NCBI GenBank assembly: GCA_025769875.1
Contig: JAGFNK010000347.1
Span: 1-55,569, forward strand
DNA from: Russula earlei
Lineage: Eukaryota; Basidiomycota; Agaricomycetes; Russulales; Russulaceae
Length of the DNA stretch: 55,569 nucleotides
Direction of reading: 5' to 3'
The position numbers and the translations under genes were made by a program. The notes under the pieces are model-generated. The model saw only the letters and a list, made by a program, of their open reading frames with translations, had not been told where the DNA came from and searched no databases. Shown piece after piece: positions 10,984 to 22,619 of the stretch; positions within the stretch are counted from its first letter, which is position 1; every line of letters starts with the position of its first letter.

Positions 10984-12416
10984 ATGGCCCTTTCGTTCAT
11001 CGGGTCCGTTTCTTCCCCTGATGTTGCCCACCATGGCCGACAGTCACTTCTTCCCCATGCAGGAAACCGATCTCCCTCATTTCTCATTCCGACGTCCGTT
11101 ACCGAGGTATCCTCGCTGGTATCGACCCTGCGGCGTTAACCATCCAACTTTCCAATGGTATGGACTCAAAATTTTCCCATGAAAGGGCCTTTCTGATTTC
11201 TCGTAATGAAGTTTACTCTATGGGGACCGAAATGCGTCGGTATGCCTTTTCTCTTAGCCGTTGACTGGCCTCCGGATTTGTTTCTCTCCCATACTTTATA
11301 AACGGGAGTCTGATGCGTTCTTTCATATAATGCAGGCCGCCTTCCGAGTTCATCCCGCCTGTTCAAGAACCGTACCAATACATCATCTTTCGTGCCTCTG
11401 AAGTAAAAGATCTATCGGTCGATGAGCCAGCGCCCCTTAGGAGTGTCCACGATGACCCAGCCGTGCTTGGGGTATGTCATTCACGACATTCACATCAGTG
11501 TTCATTCCCCTATCTTCTATCACTCACTAAATAACAATTACACCCTGGGAAAACACGTCCTCGAGGCGCAACATCCTCATTATATTCGTTTTTTACCCCT
11601 GCATTAGCTTCTCTGTTACGTCTTGTACTGAATATTGTTGTAACAAAGGCGTCGGCCCCGACAGCTGCCAACGGCTATCCACAATACCCGGCGACAATCG
11701 CACAACCAGTCCCTCAACAACAACCTCAACAGCAGCCATACGTCCCCCAACAATCCCAACAACCGCCGCCCCACCCTCCGGTTCCTGGGCCGCCCCGCTC
11801 CGCTGGCAGTGATGGACGGCGCACGACTCTGAACGGCAGTGGTTCCGTACAGACTGCGGCAGAGTCGCTCGAAACTGTTGAGCGCGCTCTAAGCGACTTG
11901 CGCAACTCCGCCGCCAATGCCAACACTACCTCGAGCGCGAACATCCGCGGCGGAGGTGGCCGGCGGGGAGGCAGCAATGCCACCCGGGATATCAAAGTGG
12001 GCGATCTGCGAGTTCCAGCGACGGACTTCGACTTTGAGGGTTCGAACGCGCGCTTTGACAAGACGGCTGTTGCACCGCCACCCAGTGCAAGGACGGAAAG
12101 CTCAGTCGCGGAGGATGGTGAGATACAGGAAGATGACGTCCCGAAGGCGTACAACCCGGGCAAGAGCTTTTTTGATTCGCTTTCATCGTCGACACAGGCG
12201 CAACCTGCGGCGCAGCGCGGCAGTGGACGTGGCGGACGTGGGGGCGCGCGCAGTCGGCGGGAAGAGGAGCGAGAGAGAAATGTTGCCACATTTGGTGAGC
12301 CTGGAGGGGTCGGTTTGATGGGCCCTAGCGCGTATGTTAGTGGTTGGGGAGGGTACGGACGGCGTGGAGGGGGGCGGGGGAGGAGAAATCCTCAAGGGCC
12401 GACTGGGACGCGATGA
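10984..12416 (+). CDS. SCD6: Scd6/LSM14-family mRNP protein, 348 aa
   Basis: Five exons: 10984-11003, 11063-11157, 11212-11239, 11336-11471, 11649-12416. Residues about 5-80 form the LSm14 domain (SFIGKPISLISHSDVRYRG, YIIFRASEVKDLSV). A Gln/Pro-rich linker follows. The FDF region comes next (VPATDFDFEGSNARFDK), then the FFD box (YNPGKSFFDSLSS), the TFG-like box (ERNVATFGEPGGVG) and RGG repeats at the end. This architecture is that of Scd6/RAP55/Sum2, which binds eIF4G and the decapping machinery and represses translation in P-bodies. The start at 10984 gives MALSFIGK, placing the LSm domain at the N-terminus as usual. The first donor (GTCCGT) is weak but the phase fits. Confidence 0.93.
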
Positions 12417-13185
12417 GTGTTCTATTTTGCTCAAAAGTTGGAAGAGTACGTCTTTGATTCCAATGTCACGATTGACTCGTGCTCGGTCGTATCTGCGATC
12501 TTGATTCGACTCAGGTCGAGCTTGATCCGCGTTACAACGCCGTTATCATTCAGACTGTGGGTGGATGGGCAAGGAGGAGAGGAGACTTGGAAAGTCTCGC
12601 CGGCGTGCTATCACTGGACAGATCTTGCGCCTTCCCAGGCCCAGGCCGCACGAATTACTCACGACGAACGCCCGAGCACTCTGGCATCAAGGAAAGTAAC
12701 TCAAGGGGGATATTGTGCGCGCACTCTTGCAACCTGTGACCTTTGACGCTCAAAGTTAATGTCACCGATGCTCTACGGCACCCTCAACCGCCCGCCCTGA
12801 CTGGCCCTGCGTGCGAAGATCACCCGTGCCGTAAAAAAACCGTGGGTTTCGCTGTCAGACAGACGTGGACGTGTGGGGAGGCGGCGATGATCGTAATCTG
12901 AGCAACGCCACATGGGCTGGGGCGAACCGTTGTTCTTCACCCAGCACGTTGTGCACGCTGTTTATCCTCATCGCGGGGTCTCCGAGAGTCGGGAGGCGCC
13001 TTTTCTGCCGCTTCCTTCGCGTCGGCGCAGACTCAAGCGAAGAGGAGCTTTTGTCAAATCGCACAATTGTCTTTTGCAATCCCTCGCGCTCTTTCTCAGA
13101 CGCATCGTCGGAAACACGTGCTTAACTAAACGACTCTCACGGTTGATGAGATGAGAGACTGACCCCTGCCTAACCCCCCACTCCA
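12417..13185. other. intergenic, no gene recognised
   Basis: About 770 bp between two plus-strand genes, expected to hold the Scd6 3' UTR and the COX16 promoter. No coding structure seen. Confidence 0.5.
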
Positions 13186-13696
13186 ATGCCAACATTTGAT
13201 TCAAGACCATTGAACAGATCACCCCTCTATCTGCGGCTAAAGAGACATCCCGCCCTTTTCGGTGTTCCCTTCCTTCTCATCATGGTCGGTGCATCCTTCG
13301 GGTTGCAGACCTTCACGCAGACACGATACGATCTACACAGTCAGAAGGTCTCACAGGTACGCGTCTCTCTCCGTCTTGGCCTTTCTCTGCTTTGTCCATC
13401 GTTCCTCCCATGCCCATGTCCAGATGAGCCGCGAACAGGAGCTTGGGCTCGACAGGAACCGAAAGAAGTTTGACGTTCGCGAAGAATACTTCGTCAGTCT
13501 TTTTTTCTTCGTTCCTTCTTCCCCCTGTCCTCTTTTTGTAATAGACGCCCTGTAGAAGCTGAGCGCGGCGAGCGAGGAAGATTGGGAACCGAAGCGCATC
13601 GTGCGACCCAAGGGCTTACCCGAGTGGGGCGTCGCACCTGAGCAGCCGCCCAGTGCAACCCCAGACCTTCCTCTAGGCGTAGAACGAAGGAGGTGA
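13186..13696 (+). CDS. COX16: COX16, cytochrome oxidase assembly protein, 126 aa
   Basis: Exons 13186-13356, 13424-13492 and 13556-13696. A conserved basic N-terminus is followed by one membrane segment, with the signature FGVPFLLIMVGASFGLQTFTQTRYD at about residues 25-50. Then come the charged RNRKKFDVREEYFKL region and EEDWEPKRIVRPKGLPEW. COX16 is an inner-mitochondrial-membrane protein that helps insert copper subunit Cox2 into cytochrome c oxidase. Length is normal for fungi. Introns are 67 and 63 nt. Confidence 0.93.
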
Positions 13697-14900
13697 CGCC
13701 TTCGCCTGGGCTCTCTCGCGATTCTGGCCGCTCACGCGTCTCACCCGGACTAAAAATTTTGTTTTCCCCCTCTCCAACCCCTTGGCCTGACCTGCTGTGA
13801 GCACAACCATTACTGTAGTATCTATCATATCTTTGAACACGAGGTGTCGTCATGCATGCGTACCTACCCCGGCTGAGCTAGTGTGACCGCTGAACCCGAC
13901 TTGGATTAGCAAGACACCCGACCGTGCCCGCATCCGCATCGCGCCGCCTCATGTAAGTGGTCCATGATGGGGTGTCAGTGTCGGCTTCCGCCTCATCACC
14001 CCCCTCCCCCCCCCCCTTTTTTTTTTTCTTTTTGTTCTTTTTTTTTTTAGCATCACTCAGTGCGCCTCACTTCCCCCACTTGGGGAACACAGCCTTTCCT
14101 TATATGGAATATGGAATAAAGGGGACGCCCAATCTGCCGCACGCACTGGTCCGCTAACACTAGCCAGACACTAGACCCTTATGGTCTATGCACCACTCGC
14201 CTGGCTCTCCTCAAACGCCGCGGTGTTATTTACTTTCACAGATCTCGTGCTCGGCGATATCTCCTGGCCGCCCTTCTCTATTTCCAAGAAGATGCCTCGG
14301 GCCCACGGGGGTGAGGAGCCTGTACAACGCAAATCACCGGATCCTCAGGCGTCACCCACCCACCCGTGGGCCGTGGCGCTCTTCAGCAACATCTTATTCT
14401 CACGCAAAAATGGGTCGCCATCGGAGCGCCCGTATTCGAGCATATGTAGGCTGGTCCCGCGTCGTTGGTGTGCGCGTTGGCAGGTAATAAGTCCACTCCG
14501 TGCTTGCACTTGCCATCCGTTTCGACACATGTCACTGCTTCACGTCTTCGCCATGGCTGCGATACGAGTGAATCGATCTATCGTTGTGCTCCACTCCACC
14601 CCACTCTACACCAAAGCCGGGCGGGTCGACGATGTCCGTTGTTCGTTCAGAATCACGGGAGAAACCCAAGTCTATCCAATTTCATACGAACCGATGTCTG
14701 TCTTATGTAGATCTTTTTCCATGGGCTGGAGTGCCAAAAAGTGTTCTCTGCGGAAAATGGGTCTGCTTGTCTGATGAGTAGACCACATGGCGACAGGAGC
14801 GAATATAGATGAACGAGGTGAGTAACGGAAATGTGCGCCACTGGCATGTGGGAGGGAGTGATATCATATCGCAGAGCTGATTGGAGTCATAGCACAGCAC
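13697..14900. other. intergenic with a long pyrimidine tract
   Basis: Region between two convergent genes. A C- then T-rich homopolymer-like stretch runs from about 13999 to 14048. A 197-codon open frame at 14181-14774 (+) shows no recognisable motif and I do not call it a gene. Confidence 0.5.
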
Positions 14901-17254
14901 TTATTTCAAACGCTTCCAAAGAAATAAAAAAGATAAAAGCCCCAATCTTCTCATTTCAGCGCCTTGACAGCTAATCCCATCCAAGCCCCTGGTTGGCCTT
15001 CCGTCATAGGGCACATGACGGCGCTCGGTTTGCGCAAGATCCGGGTCTTCCTCGTTTTGCGGCGGAAGGGAGAATTCGAAGTTCTCAAGCAGGGTCGCGA
15101 CGAGGACCAGCATTTCGAGCCGGCTACGGTGAGTAATATTCGCATCAGAGGCGTCGACACATTTCAAAATCTACGGCGACTCACGCGAATCGCCAACCTA
15201 TGCAACTTCGGAGGCCTCCCGCTGCTCGATATGTCATATGAGCGGCCCAAGGAAGGATTCAACATGGAACTCACAGAAATTCATCCTTGCAATAGGTCGT
15301 AAATGATCAGATGGGTTCCCAGTCGACGCCGTATAACACTTACAGGTTAGCGAACACACCCACCGGAAATGGTTTTTTATCAGTGTCTTTCTTGTCAGCG
15401 TCGAGGAAGCGATCAGGATTCCATTCGTCGGCGTCCGGTCCCCAAATCTCAGGCAAGCTGTCCAGATGAATCTCGTCGCCATATTATTACGCAACGGAAT
15501 AAAGCTCACCGATTATAGGCGTCGATATGAATATCAATAGGGGTACCCTGCTTGATCGGAACGGATGAAACCTTGTCGCCGGACTTCGTGGTGACGGGGA
15601 AGGCCAAAGGGATCACCTCGTCGCGGCCCGCTTCCCTCCGAAGTATCCAGACGATGGGGTTCAGTCTCATCGACTCCTGGGTAAGAAATAATCAATTGGC
15701 ACGGAAGAGGGGTTTTGTTACCAAGCACGGCGAGGAAATACCTTCAAGACAGCCTCGGTATATTTCATATCGTCCAGATCCGAAACGGAGAGGTGTTCTT
15801 CCCCCTTTCGCGCGCGGAAAGCCGCGATCTCCTCCCGGATACGTCTCTGACATTCAGGATGTTTCGCGATCTCCCAAAGGAACCAACTTAGAGTGTTCGC
15901 GGTGGTATCATGTCCAGCTAGGAGCAGATTACTGTATATCCGGGAATTCGAATGTGAATAAGCGAATGGATCATGTAAAAAATGAAGGAATAACGCACGC
16001 TATCTGGCCAACGACTTCATCATCCGTCATACTGTTGATGGGATTTTCGGACGTATTTGCGCGCAGAAGAATGCTGATTATGTCCTTCCCGTCAGTCTTT
16101 TCTATACTTTCTCTGACGAGATCGCGCGAGAACCACAGCGAATAGTTCAAAAACGAGCGGAGCCGGCGATACTCGCGAAAAGGGAGGTAGCGGACATAGT
16201 GGAGCAGGGGCTCCGGAATATAGCGCCACAAGGCCCTAAATACAAGGTCGAACTGTGAAGGGTAAAGGCTCGAATCGATACTGCCCAGTAATGTCATTCC
16301 TTTGAATGTAGAGGCAAGCAGTGCCAACATACAACAAATTTTCGTATTGCTTTCCCAGTGGCGTGCTCTCGTTGTCGAGGGAGCCAAAGTGGAAGTCAAA
16401 ACCAGCTGTGCACGAAATATGAAAACTGTCATTAGAACAATGGATCGGATTGCTTACCTTCACCGATGACGTCCAGAGTAGTGCGTGAAAGCCACGTAAT
16501 CACATTGATTACAGGCTGTCCCGTGGGATCCAAAGAGATGACTTCTTCCTTCCACTTCTGGGTAAGCTGTAGAGACACGTAGATCACTTCTTCAGTACAC
16601 GTATGTCCGAGTCAAAGTAATGTCTAACCTTCAGTGCTGCATTCAAGAACAAGGGAAGGAAGGTTTTGACCTGAGGAGCGGAAAAAGCGGGAGACATGAC
16701 CTTCCTCTGGCGTTGATGGGCGGTGCCTGATGCAAATTAGAAATTGCAATGGAGGGAAGTGCCAAAATATGACGGACCGTGAGCCCAGATAATACCTTGG
16801 CCTATCGTCATTTTGATAGCTTGTGTGGTCTCTCGTCCCTTTGGAAAATGATAACCACACGTGTGGAGAACGTATTGCAAAGCTTTTGGGTCTGCTAGCG
16901 AAAGATGATCGACCTTCGGGAACACTTCAGGGTAAGTCGTTCAGTTTGCCCATATATATCGAAGGAGCTCACTCCTAATGGTCCACTTCTTCGCCATGCG
17001 CTACCATATTTCCGCATCCATTCCAGTTCTCGGTCTCCTACCTCGTGTTGATAGCGGATATCACCCTCGTTTCCTGTAATTCTGTATGAGCGAACAAACG
17101 TAGCAGAGGGACAAAGATACTCACCAAGCCATAACGATGTGGATTCAGGCCCTTGAAGTTTCCGCAAGAAGGAGTTTCGACGACGAAGATAGATATAGGT
17201 GATGTGGACTATGATGGCCACTAGGAGACAGGCCAGGCTAAGTTGGGTATTCAT
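14901..17254 (-). CDS. cytochrome P450 monooxygenase 1, tail frameshifted
   Basis: Thirteen exons: 17254-17125, 17073-16973, 16913-16778, 16726-16629, 16566-16458, 16405-16333, 16280-15999, 15931-15742, 15676-15510, 15457-15344, 15285-15275, 15221-15185, 15123-14901. The N-terminus is a membrane anchor, so the enzyme should sit in the ER. Landmarks are AGHDTT (I helix, about 315-320), ESMR (K helix, about 374-377) and FSGGLRSCIG with the haem Cys at about 477. The family oxidises small molecules with electrons from P450 reductase. After FEFSLPPQ the frame slips at a run of four A (15055-15058). As it stands the tail is foreign and ends at 14901. The conserved tail (MTEGQPGAWMGL) lies in the next frame, ending at 14951. 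Substrate unknown. Confidence 0.85.
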
Positions 17255-20172
17255 CTCGACGATTCTGAGGAGACGACTGGTCTGTGCCGACCTTTTATAG
17301 GTGTTCAAGAAGTCGATGAAGGAGAATTATCGGGGATGGCAATTACATGGGAGTCAAGGGCATTCACGTCGCCGGGGTGCCAAGAATGAGAAGGTTGAGA
17401 TACAAAGAAAAGTGCCTTGGAGCCGGAAAAGTACGTCCAGCGCGTCGAAACAGCAAAGCCGAGTCAACCCCTTCAAGAAAAGAACGCACTTGAGAGGGAG
17501 GTGGATGTCCCGGCTTACGCGAGGGCAACAATGAAAACGGCCCTTCGGCTCACAGTATCGCCATCATTACGTCTCGCGTCAGTAGGAAAGCAATGCTTCT
17601 AGACTGTCAACTGAAGGGGTGGTATCCTTGCTAGGCTGACAGAGGCCGCCTCATTAGTACATCCGGAAGCAGCTGAGCCGTTCCTACGTTCCGCGTGCAT
17701 ATGACCAGTGGTGAATAACGCGCATCCACTTTGTGCGTGTCTGATGGTCAAACGGATCTTATGTGGAGAGTGGGTTGCACAAGTTCATCCCATCAATGAC
17801 CATGCTGAGTGTGAACTCATGGTCGTGATATGTTATGTGGATCCAGCATGCGCTACATCGTAGCACCTGTCCGAATCTGTGTGTCAAAAGGTAGTTTCTG
17901 CTCCAAAAAGAGAATGGGAGATTCGCCAGACGTAAAAAATTTCGTACACCCCTAAATTCGTGTCTCCACAACTACCCGCGCTACGGTAGCATGAGCTTCG
18001 TTGGGAGCGTAGACCGATCACTCACAGGTATATGACACCAGCGGTTACACGTACGCACAGATACCGCTGTAGAGTTGACTAACCTAGATCTAGTATCGGT
18101 GAAGCCATAAAGAGTTGGCCATATACATCACACATCAGATGCGTAGGTCCAGCCCCTCTTTCATGCCATGTAATACCATTTGAGTGTCCGTACACAAGTG
18201 GCAAAGACAACGCGCACAGAGTCTCCGATATGTTCGATTATCGGACTCGGAGAGCGGTGTCAAGGAAGAGGGAAGGTCATAGAGTGATTGTGATAATCGG
18301 AGCTTGAGCGGCATTTTCACAAGGTACGGAACCATGTGATTTATTCGTTGCAGTTCCCAAGACCAGCTTCGTCGGCGAGTATTGAGTCATGATGTTCACA
18401 ACAGCTGCGAGGAGCAAGCCAGAGGTAGCAGAGTAAAGAGTAAAGGAAGACGCCGGGCTGTTATGCAGTCGCGTTACCGTGACTCCGACAGCTTCCAGAA
18501 AAGACAATATTAACGGAAGGTCAGAACTTTACATTTGCTGCTTGCCGGAGATGTACACGGTTGACGTCCGTATTCTCCATCTGAGAGAGGTGAACAGCCG
18601 TTCTGACTTCCGGTTGTCCTGGAATCACACAAGAATATCATGAGCACGGAAAGCGATCATGGCAACAAGTCGGGTTCGCAATATAGACACTTGTGCAAAG
18701 ACACAAAGACACAGAGGTTCTGGTGGGTTCCCAGACTGCCTGGAGACTGACTCTTCCACTGGTTTATATGTCGTTTCCCTTCAGAAGGTTCTTAGCTTTT
18801 GGAAGATTCGGGTATTCAGAACAGAACACTATCGCATAAGAGATCGCTTACCATGGCCCTACGTGTTTGTCAAAAAGCGGCGACTTAATATCATTACGCC
18901 ATTTTGTCCGAGTCTGGCCATCCATGCCCACAGTCATTGTACGATTTAGCGAACCTGAGATGCGTTTTCAATACACATCCGCTCGATGGTGGCAGAAAGG
19001 TCAACATGTCAATTGGTTTGGTTTTCTCAGCATGCCTCAGCATTCTCAAATCCTTCACCACAGCTGTTTTCCTGTAAGACGAAGGCCAAGAGATTTCTGC
19101 TTAGTCGCGAAGTTAGGGTGGTAAGCGAATTGGAATGGGCAGGGAGAGGGTGACGGTGGCGGAGTGAGGTTTGCAATGCACTTGGGGGCACATGCTGCTC
19201 ACAATCACTCTTGACTTCGACCTTTTGGAACCGACCTGGCTCCCTTCCTGCTGTTCCTTTGTTTCGTCGTTTGATTACCCATAAAAATTACCTGCCGCGA
19301 GCACTCGCTCATTAGTCTACATTCAACTAGCATTCACTTGCAAGACAATAGACTTGGGGCCAACTTCATATACCATGTGCGTTCCCGAACACTCAACGTG
19401 CCTTTTTTCTCCTCTTCTCTCACGTTGTCCTCTCATCTTCTCACATCCAGCTTAGACCCCGTGTGCTTTTAGCAAAAAAGGCACCCCCCGCAAAATCACC
19501 TACGATGCGTCCAAATCATGCCAACCCTCGGCACAAGCAAGAGCCCCAATTGTCTATTCTCGTAGTCATCTTTGGCGGGTGTGATTCAAGTTCGTTTGGA
19601 AAAGCTTTATTGCAAGAGTGTCCGCAACAAAGAAATATTTTCGATGACTCTGCTTTATGACCGCGTCTCTGGTGGGTGTCCGAGGCTCCAACTTGTCACA
19701 TATTACCATATTTCGTATCTTAGAATGCTTTGCTTGCTAGAACAGCGTCAGCTGCTGACATTATCGGGTCAATCAGCCTCATTTTTCAAGCTCTTGATTG
19801 GCGAGGACTCACCCTACCTCCCATTTTTTCACGACATGTACGTTGAAATGGCTTGGGAATCAACGTTAACCGAAATCGAAACGACTTGGAACGTCGTGGG
19901 AAGAACCCCAACGATCTCGCCGCTTCTCGGTTCTCCGCACATAGGGCGTAAGCAGGGTTCCTGCATTGTTCATTTTGCATACCATCTCGTGTCATAACCT
20001 TCCTTTGTTCGGTTTGATGATTTTCCGTTCATCTCCACCATTCGTCGCTCCGCTGATACCTGATATACCACTACACTTCATCCTGCTACTCGTTTCCACT
20101 CATGCGGGCTACATTTAGCAATTCCCGGGTGGGTCTTTGTCCACTGATCGGATACGGGGGCTTTGGTCTTCG
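17255..20172. other. intergenic, no gene recognised
   Basis: About 2.9 kb between the divergent P450 genes 1 and 2. Short open frames only. One hydrophobic 76-codon minus frame at 18277-18507 could be part of an unrecognised membrane-protein gene, but no full exon chain was found. Confidence 0.45.
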
Positions 20173-20180
20173 TATAAATA
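20173..20180 (+). promoter_or_regulatory. TATA box of P450-2
   Basis: TATAAATA 42 bp upstream of the chosen start codon. This supports the Met at 20222 over the in-frame codon at 20102. Confidence 0.6.
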
Positions 20181-20221
20181 CGGCCAATACCCGGACTCGT
20201 TCTCTCGTGCTTTCAGCTGAC

Positions 20222-22472
20222 ATGCAGGTAATTTTCCTGTCCCTGTGCCTCTTCTTTATTCCCTTAGGAATTATCGTCCTTTGTGTGCGGCGTCGCAGGA
20301 GATTCAACCTGTATGAGTTGCGTGGACCCGACTCGAGGTCCTTTTGGCTGGGTGCGTTTTTCCCTGTTCTGTGTGTTATATCCGCCATCATACCAAATAA
20401 ATTCCAGGTCATCAGGCTGAGTACGTATATCAAAGAGAGACTGGCGAATCCGAGTTCAAATGGATGCGTGAGCATGGGTCAGCTTGGCGCGTCCGAGGGT
20501 GCATGGGTGTAAGCATAGTTATTTTCTCCCTGTACTCTGTTGATACAATTAATCCCTTTAGGAGCATCGGCTGATGGTCGCGGATCCTAAAGCGCTCCAG
20601 TACATCCTGCACATCTCTGGTTATAACTTTCCCAAATCCCCAGATGCATCGCATACGATACGGATGTTGACCGGTGACGGGGTCGGCAGCACGAAGGGCA
20701 AGTCCGTCTTGAAACTTTGACCACGCTCATATCTTATAACAGCTTGCAGGAGAAATTCATCGGCGTCAGAGGAAAGTTATGGCCGCGGCATTTTCTGTAC
20801 CTCATTTGAAGACTTTTCTCACACAATTCCAACGTACTGCCGCCAAGGCGAGTGACCATTGATGCAGTAGTAAGACAGGTGGGCTCACATGCCAGCAGCT
20901 CGCGCAGAAGTGGAAAGATGAGATTGCTACAGACAAGAACCAAGAACCCATCCTCAATTTATCTGCATGGCTTTCGAGAGCGACACTAGACATCATTGGC
21001 GAGGGTGGGGTCTACACGTCATAATAAACCCCTTCTAGGCTAACGCCCATGGCCAGCCGGGTTTGATTTCGACTTTGGGGCTCTCGATAACTCAGAGAAT
21101 TCGGTGACCCACATGTACGACAGACTTTTGTAAGTCTACACAAGTCTTCGCCCCAGAACTCACTCAAGCGTGCTCCACGCCCTGTAAAGTGTTGACTCGT
21201 TATATCACGGTCCTCTCGATGCCCTTTTCAAATCGTTCTGGAGGTATCTTCCAGAACCAATCCTCGATCTTCTGGTTTACCTTCCCCGCCGCGAGTATCG
21301 TCGCTTCCGAAACTATTTGAGGGATATTCGGGAGGTATCGCGCGGGATAGTGCGCAAAAGTATCATCAAGGGGGATGGTCGCGATATAATGAGCGTTCTT
21401 CTACGCGCCAATGATTCGGAAAATCCGCAAACAAAGCTCTCGGACGGTGAGGTTGTTGACCAGATTGGGTGAGTTCAGGATCTACGTGATTCGTTCAGGA
21501 TCTTTCTTTTGACAGTTCGCAGAACTCTTCTCCTGGCAGGACACGATACCTCAGCCAATTCGTTGACATGGTTCTTCTGGGAGCTCGCCAAGCATCCTGA
21601 GTGGGCACGGGAAATTCGGGAGGAAATTGCGGATGTACGAGCCCGTGTAGGCGCTGGAAACTTTTCGATTACTGATCTCGAAGGCATGTCGACGATGCTT
21701 GCCGCGCTCAAGGTGCCAGCTATCAGGATCAGGTCATTCGCGTCTTTGTAACGCTGAACCGTCCCTACAGGAATCAATGCGGCTGCACCCCATTGTATGG
21801 CAGCTTTCAAGAATCGCGGCTCGTGATGATGTCATCCCACTTGCATATCCGGTCACGACCAAGTCAGGTGAAGAGATTTTGGCAATCCACGTTCCCAAGG
21901 GCACACATATAGACATGTCGTTTTGTTCATATAGTCGGTGAGTGGTCATCTAGACAACTCTCGCAGCCTCTCTAGAATCGGAAACTAGTCTCCCTGAGGT
22001 GTGGGGTGAAGATGCGGGCAAATGGAATCCTGGGCGGTTCCGCGACATCGATAGGGAGAAGCAGTTCTCTGTGGGACTTTACGCGAACCTGTACGCATCG
22101 TAGTTCGCTAAAACTCGTATAACCTCTCACTCCTCTGTTCTACAGCCTGAATTTTTGTGGGTCGATGGTCGAATCATTCTGGTTACATATTAACTCATGC
22201 TGCATTTGAACAGCTGGGGGTGTTCGCGGCTGTCTCGGCTGGCGATTTTCGTACGTCATCGTCCGTCTACTGCGAATATCATCTGAGTGGGAGGGTTTAG
22301 TATAATTGAAATGCAAGCAATTGCCGCAACGCTGCTCGAGAATTTTGAATTCAGTTTGCCTCCGCAGACTCCGGAATCGCGTATCACTAGGAAACCCCTA
22401 GTGCTGATGGTGCCAATGGTAGAAGGTAGCGCGTACCCGTGGATGGGGTTGAAGGTCAGGTGTCGTGATTAG
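20222..22472 (+). CDS. cytochrome P450 monooxygenase 2, 534 aa, intact
   Basis: Exons 20222-20351, 20408-20508, 20562-20697, 20750-20847, 20896-21004, 21057-21129, 21190-21468, 21523-21712, 21771-21937, 21989-22090, 22146-22156, 22214-22250, 22301-22472. A hydrophobic N-terminal anchor precedes an Arg run. AGHDTS (about 314-319), ESMR (about 373) and the haem loop FSGGVRGCLG with Cys at about 472 are all present. Ten of the thirteen exons have the same length as in P450-1 (130, 101, 136, 98, 109, 73, 190, 167, 11, 37), so the two are paralogues. Introns 3 and 4 start with GC (GCAAGT, GCGAGT), a choice fixed by the conserved exon lengths. The acceptor of exon 5 is CAGCAG, so one Gln may be optional. 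Substrate unknown. Confidence 0.9.
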
Positions 22473-22619
22473 CGTGACTGGCACCGAAGGCGTTTCCCTT
22501 TCCCATAACATCACGCGCCCATGTTCCTTGTATTTTGCGATATTAAATCCATTAGTGTCCGTATATACAGATCTTCACCCAAGAATGAGTAGGTTGGAAA
22601 TCTAGAATCAGCTCATACC

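Noticed and set aside
14181..14774. 197-codon plus-strand open frame
   Set aside because: No motif, no splice structure, low-quality composition; nothing supports it as a gene.
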